From Hyphomicrobiales bacterium (GTDB lineage: Bacteria; Pseudomonadota; Alphaproteobacteria; Rhizobiales; Beijerinckiaceae), in assembly GCA_947374125.1 (NCBI GenBank), contig CANCAR010000074.1, positions 1 through 11,876 on the forward strand: 11,876 nt of DNA, read 5' to 3'. The notes beneath the pieces were generated by a model. That model saw only the letters and a list, made by a program, of their open reading frames with translations, did no database searches and was not told the DNA's origin. The position numbers and the translations under genes are program-made. Shown here piece after piece: positions 1-4,726 of this stretch. How positions within the stretch are numbered: position 1 is the stretch's first letter; every line of letters begins with the position of its first letter.

Positions 1-58
1 AAAGGTACTTCCCGGGGGGTGGGCCTATCGAGGGTAATTCGAACCCCGATATAACGCT
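1..58. other. G-rich stretch before terS, candidate cos region
   Basis: This stretch is far more G-rich than the sequence after it. It carries a run CCCGGGGGGTGGG at 11-23 and a TTCGAA core at 38-43 flanked by GGGT (32-35) and ACCC (43-46). In lambda-like phages with Nu1-type small terminase subunits, the packaging site cos lies directly upstream of the small-subunit gene, which is the position here. The resemblance to such regions is from memory and no nick position can be shown. An alternative is the last 17 codons of a gene entering from the left, since one frame is open from base 1 to a TAA at 52-54. Confidence 0.3.
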
Positions 59-60
59 AG

Positions 61-88
61 TGTCGTATTTAGGATAGTGTTGTCGTAT
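61..88. repeat. TGTCGTAT direct repeat, 20-bp period
   Basis: The octamer TGTCGTAT occurs at 61-68 and again at 81-88, exactly 20 bp apart, about two helical turns, so both copies face the same side of the DNA. They lie between the candidate cos stretch and the terminase gene. In lambda the equivalent interval is cosB, which holds repeated sites for the small terminase subunit. Two copies of eight bases are weak evidence, and a regulator site is equally possible. Confidence 0.3.
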
Positions 89-103
89 ATGGAGCAATAG
101 GAT

Positions 104-607
104 ATGAAAACTGGTGAATTCGCGACATTAATCGGAGTTAGTCGACAAGCAGTGTTGGCAGCAATAAATCGTGGCAGGTTGTCAAAATCGGCAAGCAAGG
201 TTGGTGAGCGATGGGAGATCGATCCCGAACTCGGGCCGGTCGAATATGCTCAGAATGTTGACATGACGCGGCGTCCACCTCGGAAGGGTCACGAACCTGT
301 CATTGATGGCGAAGGCGACTATCCTGACTTCAATGAGAGCCGCGCAAAGCGTGAATTTCACATGGCGGCACTTGCCGAAATGGATGTGAAAGAGCGTGAA
401 GGGAAATTGATTGATAGGGATAAAATAAGAGATGAGTCATTCCGCCTAGGGCGTCGCGTCCGCGATGCAATGTTGAATATTCCAGACAGGATATCGGCAG
501 ACCTTGCGGCAGAAATGGACGCCTTCAAAGTTCACTTGAGACTGACTAAAGAAATTCGCGAGGCGCTAACTGATTTGGTCGTTTCGGAGAGGAATGGCGA
601 CACATGA
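104..607 (+). CDS. Phage terminase small subunit, Nu1-like (DNA packaging)
   Basis: The 167-residue product has the layout of Nu1-type small terminase subunits, which recognise cos DNA and deliver it to the large subunit. Residues 4-27 form a winged-helix-type HTH (GEFATLIGVSRQAV). A proline-rich linker (about 56-75) leads to the typical helical part: REF at 83-85, REGKLIDRDKI at 98-108, and RRVRDAMLNIPDRI at 117-130, the usual 'vrd.ll.iP.ri' signature. Length is normal for the family. The ATG at 104 has GGAG at 91-94, nine bases upstream. A large-subunit gene should follow with a short overlap, but none is present. The last 62 bp overlap the opposing HNH gene. Family assignment is by recognised pattern; the protein looks intact and could still bind DNA without its partner. 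Confidence 0.82.
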   Translation: MKTGEFATLIGVSRQAVLAAINRGRLSKSASKVGERWEIDPELGPVEYAQNVDMTRRPPRKGHEPVIDGEGDYPDFNESRAKREFHMAALAEMDVKEREGKLIDRDKIRDESFRLGRRVRDAMLNIPDRISADLAAEMDAFKVHLRLTKEIREALTDLVVSERNGDT

Positions 608-908
608 ATACTTCCGCCGGTAGACTTCCCTTCCGTGTGTTGCAATCGTAGCAGGCCGCAACTGTATTCCTCAACCTGTTATGTCCGCCTTTTGAGCGCG
701 GGATCACATGGTCAATTGTCATCGAGTGAGGCTTGCCGTTGGTAAAGCTCATGGGCTCACGGCAATAGTGGCAAAGTCCGCCGGAACGAAACCAGAGCAC
801 AACGCGCCGGTCGCTTCCGTTGCCATTTGAGATGAGCGCGAAAGCCTTTTCCGGGATCAGTGCGAAACCTTCCCGGAACTGGATTTTAGGTGCGGCGATG
901 CGTGGCAC
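546..908 (-). CDS. HNH endonuclease, phage type
   Basis: This 120-residue protein carries a zinc-supported HNH fold: CHYC at 46-49, the DH pair at 66-67 in MTIDHVIPRSKGG, N81, and CYDC at 86-89 followed by NTRKGS. That order matches single-domain HNH nucleases of the McrA/phage type, which cut DNA using the conserved His with a metal ion. In cos phages such as HK97, a small HNH protein beside the terminase is needed for packaging, so the position next to terS fits, although here it points the other way. The GTG at 908 is preceded by AGGGG with a 6-nt spacer, and no better in-frame start exists. It is the last of three minus-strand genes. The final residues, after about 100, are encoded antisense to terS and may not be native. 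Confidence 0.85.
   Translation of the reverse strand: MPRIAAPKIQFREGFALIPEKAFALISNGNGSDRRVVLWFRSGGLCHYCREPMSFTNGKPHSMTIDHVIPRSKGGHNRLRNTVAACYDCNTRKGSLPAEVFMCRHSSPKRPNQLAPREFL
595..624 (+). pseudogene. Possible truncated start of terminase large subunit
   Basis: An ATG at 595 overlaps the end of the small-subunit gene and has GGAGAGGA just upstream, the coupling expected for a large terminase subunit. It encodes only MATHEYFRR before TAG at 622-624. A second overlapping ATG at 604 gives 15 codons and stops at 649-651. Neither continues in any frame as a recognisable ATPase. The reading is that the large subunit was lost by a deletion or rearrangement with a junction soon after about 620. It is also possible that these are chance ATGs. 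Confidence 0.3.
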
Positions 909-952
909 TTCATGCCCCTGATTTTAAGCAATTTTCACCGGCTAGATTGGCT

Positions 953-1165
953 TCAATCGTTATTGCGCTCGCCCTTAATGATGGCTTCGATATGAGCAAT
1001 GCACATCGATATTTCATCCGCCAGTTGAAATGAAAGCAGCTCAAGGCCTGCAATCGCGTTCGTATCGACTGCATGAGCAGTAGGGGCAATGGCACGATGG
1101 ATGATGCCGACGCGGATTTTGATTGCGTTCAACTGGTCGGCAATGTCGATCAAGTCGTTATCCAT
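953..1165 (-). CDS. Hypothetical small helical phage protein
   Basis: The 70-residue product is not recognised. It is rich in Ile, Ala and Leu, has no signal peptide or metal motif, and reads as two helices (about 3-30 and 38-64) that could pair as a helical hairpin. The ATG at 1165 has AGGA about nine bases upstream. The gene sits 27 bp after the 119-residue gene and 44 bp before the HNH gene on the same strand, so all three are probably co-transcribed from the divergent promoter near 1610. Small genes of this kind are usual in phage early operons. A second frame overlapping it lacks this context and is taken as a shadow. Confidence 0.55.
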   Translation of the reverse strand: MDNDLIDIADQLNAIKIRVGIIHRAIAPTAHAVDTNAIAGLELLSFQLADEISMCIAHIEAIIKGERNND

Positions 1166-1192
1166 TTTTTGGTTTCCTCTCGTGGGTTTGGG

Positions 1193-1552
1193 TTAAGCAG
1201 CAAGGCGGGTGTGGATGCGTCCATCGGTAGACAGGGCGATCAGGTCGCTTTCCGAATAGCCGTTGTAAACGTGTGTTTGGGGTGCATTCTGGCGGGCGAT
1301 GCGCTCGGCATAGAGTGCAGCTTCCTGATGGGCTTCCTCTTGACGGCGGGCCTCATTAGCTTGGCCGTGGCGAGCGTTTGACCATGCCTCTTGCAAAGCG
1401 CGGCCAAAGGCTTGCGAGCGTGAACGGGCAAGAAAGCGATAGCGGCGAGGATTGGCTTTGAAGCGTTGCCATGCTTCACGCATGACGGCGGCGCGATCAA
1501 TTACTCCGGTTTCGGTGAGCAGGCTTTTGAAAGGGTTTTGCGTCTGATACAT
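1193..1552 (-). CDS. Hypothetical phage early protein
   Basis: The 119-residue product begins MYQTQNPFK. Its middle (about 18-55) has the pattern AVMREAWQRF, then a basic Arg-rich stretch, then FGRALQEAWSNARHG. This repeated 'AW' helical layout is common in short proteins of phages and mobile elements whose function is unknown. A Gln/Glu/Ala-rich helix follows (about 57-85). No catalytic motif is visible. The ATG at 1552 has GAGG about nine bases upstream. The frame extends further upstream to 1615, but that would run through the operator and promoter DNA, so the longer start is not used. It is the first gene of the minus-strand unit transcribed away from the regulator, and is the one most directly exposed to repression at the operator at 1567-1587. 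Confidence 0.6.
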   Translation of the reverse strand: MYQTQNPFKSLLTETGVIDRAAVMREAWQRFKANPRRYRFLARSRSQAFGRALQEAWSNARHGQANEARRQEEAHQEAALYAERIARQNAPQTHVYNGYSESDLIALSTDGRIHTRLAA

Positions 1553-1566
1553 GGTGAAAGCCTCGT

Positions 1567-1587
1567 ATCTAGTTTTGATAACTAGAT
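1567..1587. promoter_or_regulatory. Operator O1, 21-bp palindrome
   Basis: ATCTAGTT (1567-1574) and AACTAGAT (1580-1587) form a perfect 8-bp inverted repeat around TTGAT. The site covers the likely -10 and start of the leftward promoter, so a bound dimer would block transcription of the three minus-strand genes. The XRE-type protein encoded at 1668 is the natural candidate to bind it. Confidence 0.65.
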
Positions 1588-1615
1588 TAGTAGGGGCTAA
1601 CACGTAGCTTGTCAA
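1587..1615 (-). promoter_or_regulatory. Leftward promoter of the minus-strand phage genes
   Basis: The minus strand has a perfect -35 TTGACA (1615-1610), a 17-nt gap, and TACTAA (1592-1587); an 18-nt gap gives ACTAAT. Transcription would start near 1580, within O1, and leave a leader of roughly 28 nt before the ATG at 1552. The -35 is convincing and the -10 is weak, which fits a regulated promoter. Confidence 0.5.
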
Positions 1616-1636
1616 TAGCTATTTAGTTATGATAAA
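1609..1636 (+). promoter_or_regulatory. Rightward promoter of the regulator gene
   Basis: TTGTCA (1609-1614) and GATAAA (1631-1636), separated by 16 nt, form a plausible promoter for the regulator at 1668, starting near 1643. The -35 lies almost on top of the leftward -35, so the two promoters are back to back, and RNA polymerase or a repressor at one will affect the other. The -10 lies inside O2, suggesting autoregulation. Confidence 0.42.
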
Positions 1637-1641
1637 TAGAA
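1621..1641. promoter_or_regulatory. Operator O2, imperfect copy of O1
   Basis: This 21-bp stretch matches O1 at 17 of 21 positions in the same orientation (ATTTAGTT, ATGAT, AAATAGAA). The centre TGATAA and the left arm are kept, while the right arm is less symmetric. It overlaps the -10 of the rightward promoter. A perfect 10-bp palindrome AATAGCTATT (1614-1623) touches its left edge. A weaker second copy over the regulator's own promoter is the usual design for autoregulation. Confidence 0.55.
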
Positions 1642-1667
1642 AATAATTTTTGAAAAATAGGTGTGTA

Positions 1668-1916
1668 ATGCTTACAATTGGGAATCAGCTAAGGGCGGCG
1701 CGTTCTTTGATCGGAATGGAGCAATCGGACCTTGCGGAGATGGCAGGGCTTAACGTGAACACGATCCGATCGATGGAGCAATCTGGCGAAAAATCGATAG
1801 CTGGTAGATTTGAAAATGTGCAGAAAGTGCAGAGGGCCTTGGAAGCCAAGGGGATAGAGTTTTTGAACCATGGGCACCCCGGTGTGAGGCTCATAAAAAA
1901 CGTATCAAACCCTTAA
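1668..1916 (+). CDS. XRE-family HTH transcriptional regulator
   Basis: The 82-residue protein is a single Cro/C1-type HTH domain. QLRAARSLIGMEQSDLAEMAG (7-27) and VNTIRSMEQS (30-39) give helices 1-4, and VQKVQRALEAKGIEFL (51-66) closes the domain. The end, with PGVRL at 71-75, is the familiar tail of short alphaproteobacterial regulators. With no peptidase or oligomerisation domain it resembles Cro or small immunity regulators more than LexA-like CI, so SOS cleavage is unlikely. The ATG at 1668 has AGG with a 6-nt spacer; a TTG at 1650 in frame is less likely. It diverges from the small minus-strand operon across two matching operators and probably represses both directions. The tape-measure gene begins 70 bp downstream on the same strand with no terminator seen between, so the two may share a transcript. 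Confidence 0.82.
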   Translation: MLTIGNQLRAARSLIGMEQSDLAEMAGLNVNTIRSMEQSGEKSIAGRFENVQKVQRALEAKGIEFLNHGHPGVRLIKNVSNP

Positions 1917-1940
1917 TTTTATTGACTTTTTGCAACTTTT

Positions 1941-1971
1941 ATGATGCGCTTTTCAGTGCGATTTGCATCAT
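1941..1971 (+). repeat. Inverted repeat in tape-measure leader
   Basis: ATGATGC (1941-1947) and GCATCAT (1965-1971) form a perfect 7-bp inverted repeat with a 17-nt spacer. It ends just before the ribosome-binding AAAGGG (1975-1980) of the tape-measure gene. It could be an mRNA hairpin near the start site or a protein-binding site. No T-run follows, so it is not a classical terminator. Confidence 0.3.
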
Positions 1972-1986
1972 TGGAAAGGGCAGAAA

Positions 1987-3780
1987 ATGGCAATGAATTT
2001 GAACGCAGTTCTGGCGATCACGGCAAGCGTGACAGGCGCTCAAGCGGTTGATGCGCTTCAATCCAGAATGTCAAAGCTGCATGGTGCGGCCAGTACAGCA
2101 GCGCGCGAATTTTCTGCCCTATCAACGGGCATCGGAAACTTCATAGGCATTGCGGCAGGGTCTCAATTCGCCTTATTCGCAAAATCGACGATAGACACGG
2201 CGGACAATTTGAATGACCTGTCACAAAGGACAGGGGTAGCAATCGAGCGGCTTTCACAGTTTTCCGTTGTAGCACAAATGAGCGGCACCAATATCGGCGC
2301 GGTCGCTATCGGGATGAAAAAACTATCTGGCAACATTGTTGAGGCGGCAAACGGCAATCAAGACCTGATCCGGGTATTTGATGCGCTTGGCGTGAAGGTC
2401 AGAAATGCCGATGGCACAATTCGCGATGCTGGCGCGGTAATGCTAGACCTCTCGGATCAGTTCCGAATGATGGAAGACGGCGCGGTCAAGTCTGCAGTGG
2501 CAGTCAAGCTTTTTGGCAAAGCAGGCGATGAAATGATCCCGATGCTTAATGAAGGGTCTGCAAAAGTTAATAAATTTAAAACGGTCATATCGAGCGAATT
2601 TGCAAAAGCAGCGGATGAATTTAATGACAATATGGCGAGAATGAGCGCATCTGCGTCGCGATTTGGCGTTAGCGTAGGCGAAAGCGCTCTGCCCGCTTTG
2701 AACAGATTCATAAAGGGTGCATTTGATTTTGTGGAATCAATGCAAGCAATAGGCGCAACCGGGAATGTGATGAACGATAATGCCGTCACTCCTGATGATT
2801 TTGTTTCTAATTTAAAAAAGCAATTTGACGCTATTGATGGTCAATATCGCGATAGTATAACGCTCTTAGAACAAAAGAAGGCTGAACTATCTAAGGCAAC
2901 TAATGATTTTGAGCGTGGAATAATTTCGGAAGCGATCAAAGAATTAGCCCAAGAAACACAAAATTTGTATGATGCTGGTGCAAAGCTGGCCGAAAATATC
3001 AATAAAGCTAAAGCGACCTCAAATCCGAACCCATGGGTTACCATGGCGAACGCACCACCTGTTAAAACGGCATTCAAAAATGATACTGTTGTAAAAGCAT
3101 TGGGCGGTGGCGGCACTAACGATGCCGTTAAGACGTTGAATAATACCCTCAACCAAACCAACATCATCGTTGATGACCTTTGGAAGCGGTCGCAAACTTT
3201 TTCGGAGGGTTTCGAATCGGGCCTAAGCCAAGTCGGTGCGATGGCACATGATGTTGGCGGCGCGATCGAGGATGCAATGACCGGCGCTTTCCGCAATGCC
3301 GAGGATGCATTCGTTTCATTCGTTCAAACCGGCAAGGTGGATTTTTCATCGCTGGTCAATTCGATGATTGCCGATCTAGCGCGGGCGCAATTCCGGCAAC
3401 TAACGTCCTCAGTTTTTGGGAATTTTGATTTAGGCAATGCTGTTCTTAATCTTTTCGGTGGTGGAACCAACTTTGCCGGTCAAACCGCAATGCCCGGAAT
3501 GATGGGTCGCTTCGCCATGGGAACCGATTACGCGCCGGGCGGGCTGTCTCTGGTAGGTGAGAGCGGACCGGAGCTTGTAAGGCTCCCTAGGGGCGCGTCT
3601 GTCACGCCAAACCACAAGCTAGGCGGTATGGGTGGCACGACGATCAATCAAAACTTCACCTTCACCGGCGGCGTTACGGAAAAAGACCTTGCACGGATAT
3701 TGCCGGAAGTTTCTAAGGCAGGCGCTAACATGGCGCTTAGCCAAATCGCAGGGGGCCGCTTGTCGGCTCGTATGGCGTAA
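1987..3780 (+). CDS. Phage tail tape-measure protein, lambda C-terminal type
   Basis: The 597-residue protein would set tail length in a siphovirus and occupy the tail lumen. The N-terminal part (about 1-250) has the helical tape-measure pattern, including KLFGKAGDEMIPMLNEG near 174-190. Residues 283-342 read as a charged coiled coil, and a Gly/Asn/Pro-rich stretch follows (343-385). Residues 405-475 match the lambda tape-measure C-terminal domain, with AFVSFVQTGKVDFSSLVNSM near 441-460, and the tail holds the usual GESGPE loop (524-529). The ATG at 1987 has AAAGGG six bases upstream; the TTG at 1963 is rejected because it lies before that site. It is shorter than lambda gpH (853), so it would imply a shorter tail. 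Tail chaperone genes upstream and minor tail genes downstream are missing, leaving it isolated after the regulator. The middle is visibly AT-rich. Confidence 0.88.
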   Translation: MAMNLNAVLAITASVTGAQAVDALQSRMSKLHGAASTAAREFSALSTGIGNFIGIAAGSQFALFAKSTIDTADNLNDLSQRTGVAIERLSQFSVVAQMSGTNIGAVAIGMKKLSGNIVEAANGNQDLIRVFDALGVKVRNADGTIRDAGAVMLDLSDQFRMMEDGAVKSAVAVKLFGKAGDEMIPMLNEGSAKVNKFKTVISSEFAKAADEFNDNMARMSASASRFGVSVGESALPALNRFIKGAFDFVESMQAIGATGNVMNDNAVTPDDFVSNLKKQFDAIDGQYRDSITLLEQKKAELSKATNDFERGIISEAIKELAQETQNLYDAGAKLAENINKAKATSNPNPWVTMANAPPVKTAFKNDTVVKALGGGGTNDAVKTLNNTLNQTNIIVDDLWKRSQTFSEGFESGLSQVGAMAHDVGGAIEDAMTGAFRNAEDAFVSFVQTGKVDFSSLVNSMIADLARAQFRQLTSSVFGNFDLGNAVLNLFGGGTNFAGQTAMPGMMGRFAMGTDYAPGGLSLVGESGPELVRLPRGASVTPNHKLGGMGGTTINQNFTFTGGVTEKDLARILPEVSKAGANMALSQIAGGRLSARMA

Positions 3781-3811
3781 TGCGGAATCGATCAATAGTG
3801 ATTCCAATAGC

Positions 3812-3843
3812 GGCGGGCCTTCATCGGCTCGCCTCTTTTTTTT
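3812..3843 (+). terminator. Rho-independent terminator after tape measure
   Basis: GGCGGGCC (3812-3819) pairs with GGCTCGCC (3826-3833), giving eight pairs including one G-U, around a 6-nt loop. TC and eight T's (3836-3843) follow. It lies 31 bp after the tape-measure stop codon, so that gene ends its transcript and no further tail genes are read. Confidence 0.85.
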
Positions 3844-3946
3844 GAATAAAAATTCGGATTTATTCGCTCGGATGCGCTCTAAGCCGGAACACAAATTAGG
3901 GATATTATTAGGGACAGCGCAAAACGTAGAAAAATAAATCGTTATA

Positions 3947-3965
3947 TTTCAATTACTTATTGAAA
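3947..3965. repeat. AT-rich inverted repeat beside tRNA 3' end
   Basis: TTTCAAT (3947-3953) and ATTGAAA (3959-3965) are perfect 7-bp arms around TACTT, ending six bases from the tRNA CCA. On the minus strand it would follow the tRNA as a weak hairpin with T-rich sequence further on, so it may help end the tRNA transcript. In the setting of a tRNA-integrated element it could instead belong to an attachment site. Confidence 0.35.
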
Positions 3966-3970
3966 ATAAT

Positions 3971-4061
3971 TGGCGGAGAGGGTGGGATTCGAACCCACGG
4001 AACCGGGTTAGGGTTCGCTCAGTTAGCAACCGAGTGCTTTCGGCCTCTCAGCCACCTCTCC
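3971..4061 (-). tRNA. tRNA-Ser(GCU), CCA encoded
   Basis: The 91-nt gene folds as a class II tRNA. The acceptor arms GGAGAGG (4061-4055) and CCTCTCC (3981-3975) pair perfectly, the discriminator is G, and CCA is encoded (3973-3971). The anticodon loop TTGCTAA reads GCU, for serine codons AGU and AGC. A long variable arm (GCGAACCCTAACCCGGTTC region) and the T loop with GGTTCGAATC are present. Its 3' end points at the phage remnant, the orientation in which integrases normally use tRNA genes, with the element restoring the 3' end. No second copy of the 3' end lies in the window. Confidence 0.96.
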
Positions 4062-4071
4062 GCATTCTTTC

Positions 4072-4100
4072 GATATGCCTCAAGGCGTCTGAATTGGCAA
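4072..4100 (-). promoter_or_regulatory. Possible promoter of tRNA-Ser
   Basis: On the minus strand TTGCCA (4100-4095) and CATATC (4077-4072) stand 17 nt apart. That places a start about four bases before the mature tRNA 5' end. The -10 is poor, and read-through from the Sel1-like gene 78 bp upstream is an alternative. Confidence 0.3.
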
Positions 4101-4139
4101 GCCGTTCGATACCATCTTGAAAAGAAACCGTAATGTGTT

Positions 4140-4394
4140 TCAACTGGCGGTAAGATATTCGCGGGCGAGCCGTTGGGCGAGTGAAATTTCGTCACGTGTC
4201 ATTTCGGCCGCCAATTCTGCTCGAAGCCTTGCTGCATCGCATGAACCGCGAGCGGCGGCGATGTTGAACCATTTATGCGCCGAAATTTTATCTGGACTGG
4301 CGTTGCGGCCAAGCGAGGCGCCAATTCCTAAGCTTGTAAAATATTCTGCTCCGGCCTCAACCGGATTTACCCATTCCTGTGCTAACGAACCCAT
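4140..4394 (-). CDS. Small Sel1-repeat-like protein
   Basis: The 84-residue protein contains one Sel1/TPR-like unit: GAEYFTSLGIGAS (15-27) then DKISAHKWFNIAAARG (35-50), where the 'AHKWFNIAAARG' helix is the hallmark. A charged helix follows (54-80, with AARLRAELAAEM). It closely recalls a short family conserved in Hyphomicrobiales and relatives and usually annotated as Sel1-repeat or hypothetical. Sel1 repeats are protein-binding scaffolds, and no enzymatic role is suggested. No signal peptide or membrane segment is visible, so it is probably cytoplasmic. The ATG at 4394 has GGGAG about seven bases upstream. It is chromosomal rather than phage in character and lies just upstream of the tRNA on the same strand, which marks the tRNA as the edge of the host backbone. 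Confidence 0.72.
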   Translation of the reverse strand: MGSLAQEWVNPVEAGAEYFTSLGIGASLGRNASPDKISAHKWFNIAAARGSCDAARLRAELAAEMTRDEISLAQRLAREYLTAS

Positions 4395-4726
4395 CGAATT
4401 TCTCCCGATCCATGATCCAAAAGTAATAAGTCTTAGATCGACGCCTTCTGCGTCTTGAAAGAGTTTTGCACGTTAGGGTTGAAGGGGCCTCTAAGCTAAA
4501 AGCTAAAATTGTTTTGATTGGCGAAATTTCCAAAACCCGTGCGTTTCCTCCTTCGAATCTTTGGGATTTAAGCGACAAAAAATCTCAAAAACAAAATTCT
4601 AACGAGCATCATCTTGACGGATTTCATTTAACCGCCAGAGTGCCATCTATTGTCGAAGCGCGGCATTTTCTGGGGTGCGCCATACGACGGTTAAAAACAA
4701 AAAAGTTTATAACTTGGGGAACAACT
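4395..4726. other. Non-coding gap between Sel1-like gene and transporter
   Basis: These 332 bp separate two divergent genes and should hold both promoters. A short hairpin (GACGC at 4440-4444, GCGTC at 4450-4454, 5-nt loop) lies near the Sel1-like start. TTGACG at 4614-4619 and TATAAC at 4708-4713 resemble promoter boxes, but neither has a partner at proper spacing. A frame is open across 4466-4726 into the transporter, but it lacks a ribosome site and recognisable protein. No RNA gene is recognised. Confidence 0.5.

Noticed and set aside
30..50. tRNA-like T-loop (ATTCGAACCCC)
   Set aside because: No acceptor, D or anticodon arms can be formed around it.
910..1095. Second minus-strand frame overlapping the 70-residue gene
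   Set aside because: It lacks a convincing ribosome site and would leave an awkward overlap; the 953-1165 frame is better placed in the operon.
1553..1615. Longer start for the 119-residue gene
   Set aside because: It would translate the operator and promoter DNA; the ATG at 1552 has its own ribosome site.
1922..1945. TTGACT and TATGAT as a tape-measure promoter
   Set aside because: The spacing is only 12 nt, too short for a sigma-70 promoter.
3632..3937. 101-codon plus-strand frame over the end of the tape measure
   Set aside because: It is out of frame with a well-recognised protein, passes through the terminator hairpin, and resembles no family.
4440..4454. GACGC-GCGTC hairpin as a terminator
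   Set aside because: The stem is five pairs and no T-run follows on either strand.
4466..4726. N-terminal extension of the transporter by 87 codons
   Set aside because: The extra part has no ribosome site, no membrane or domain character, and the start at 4727 has a strong site and begins like the family.
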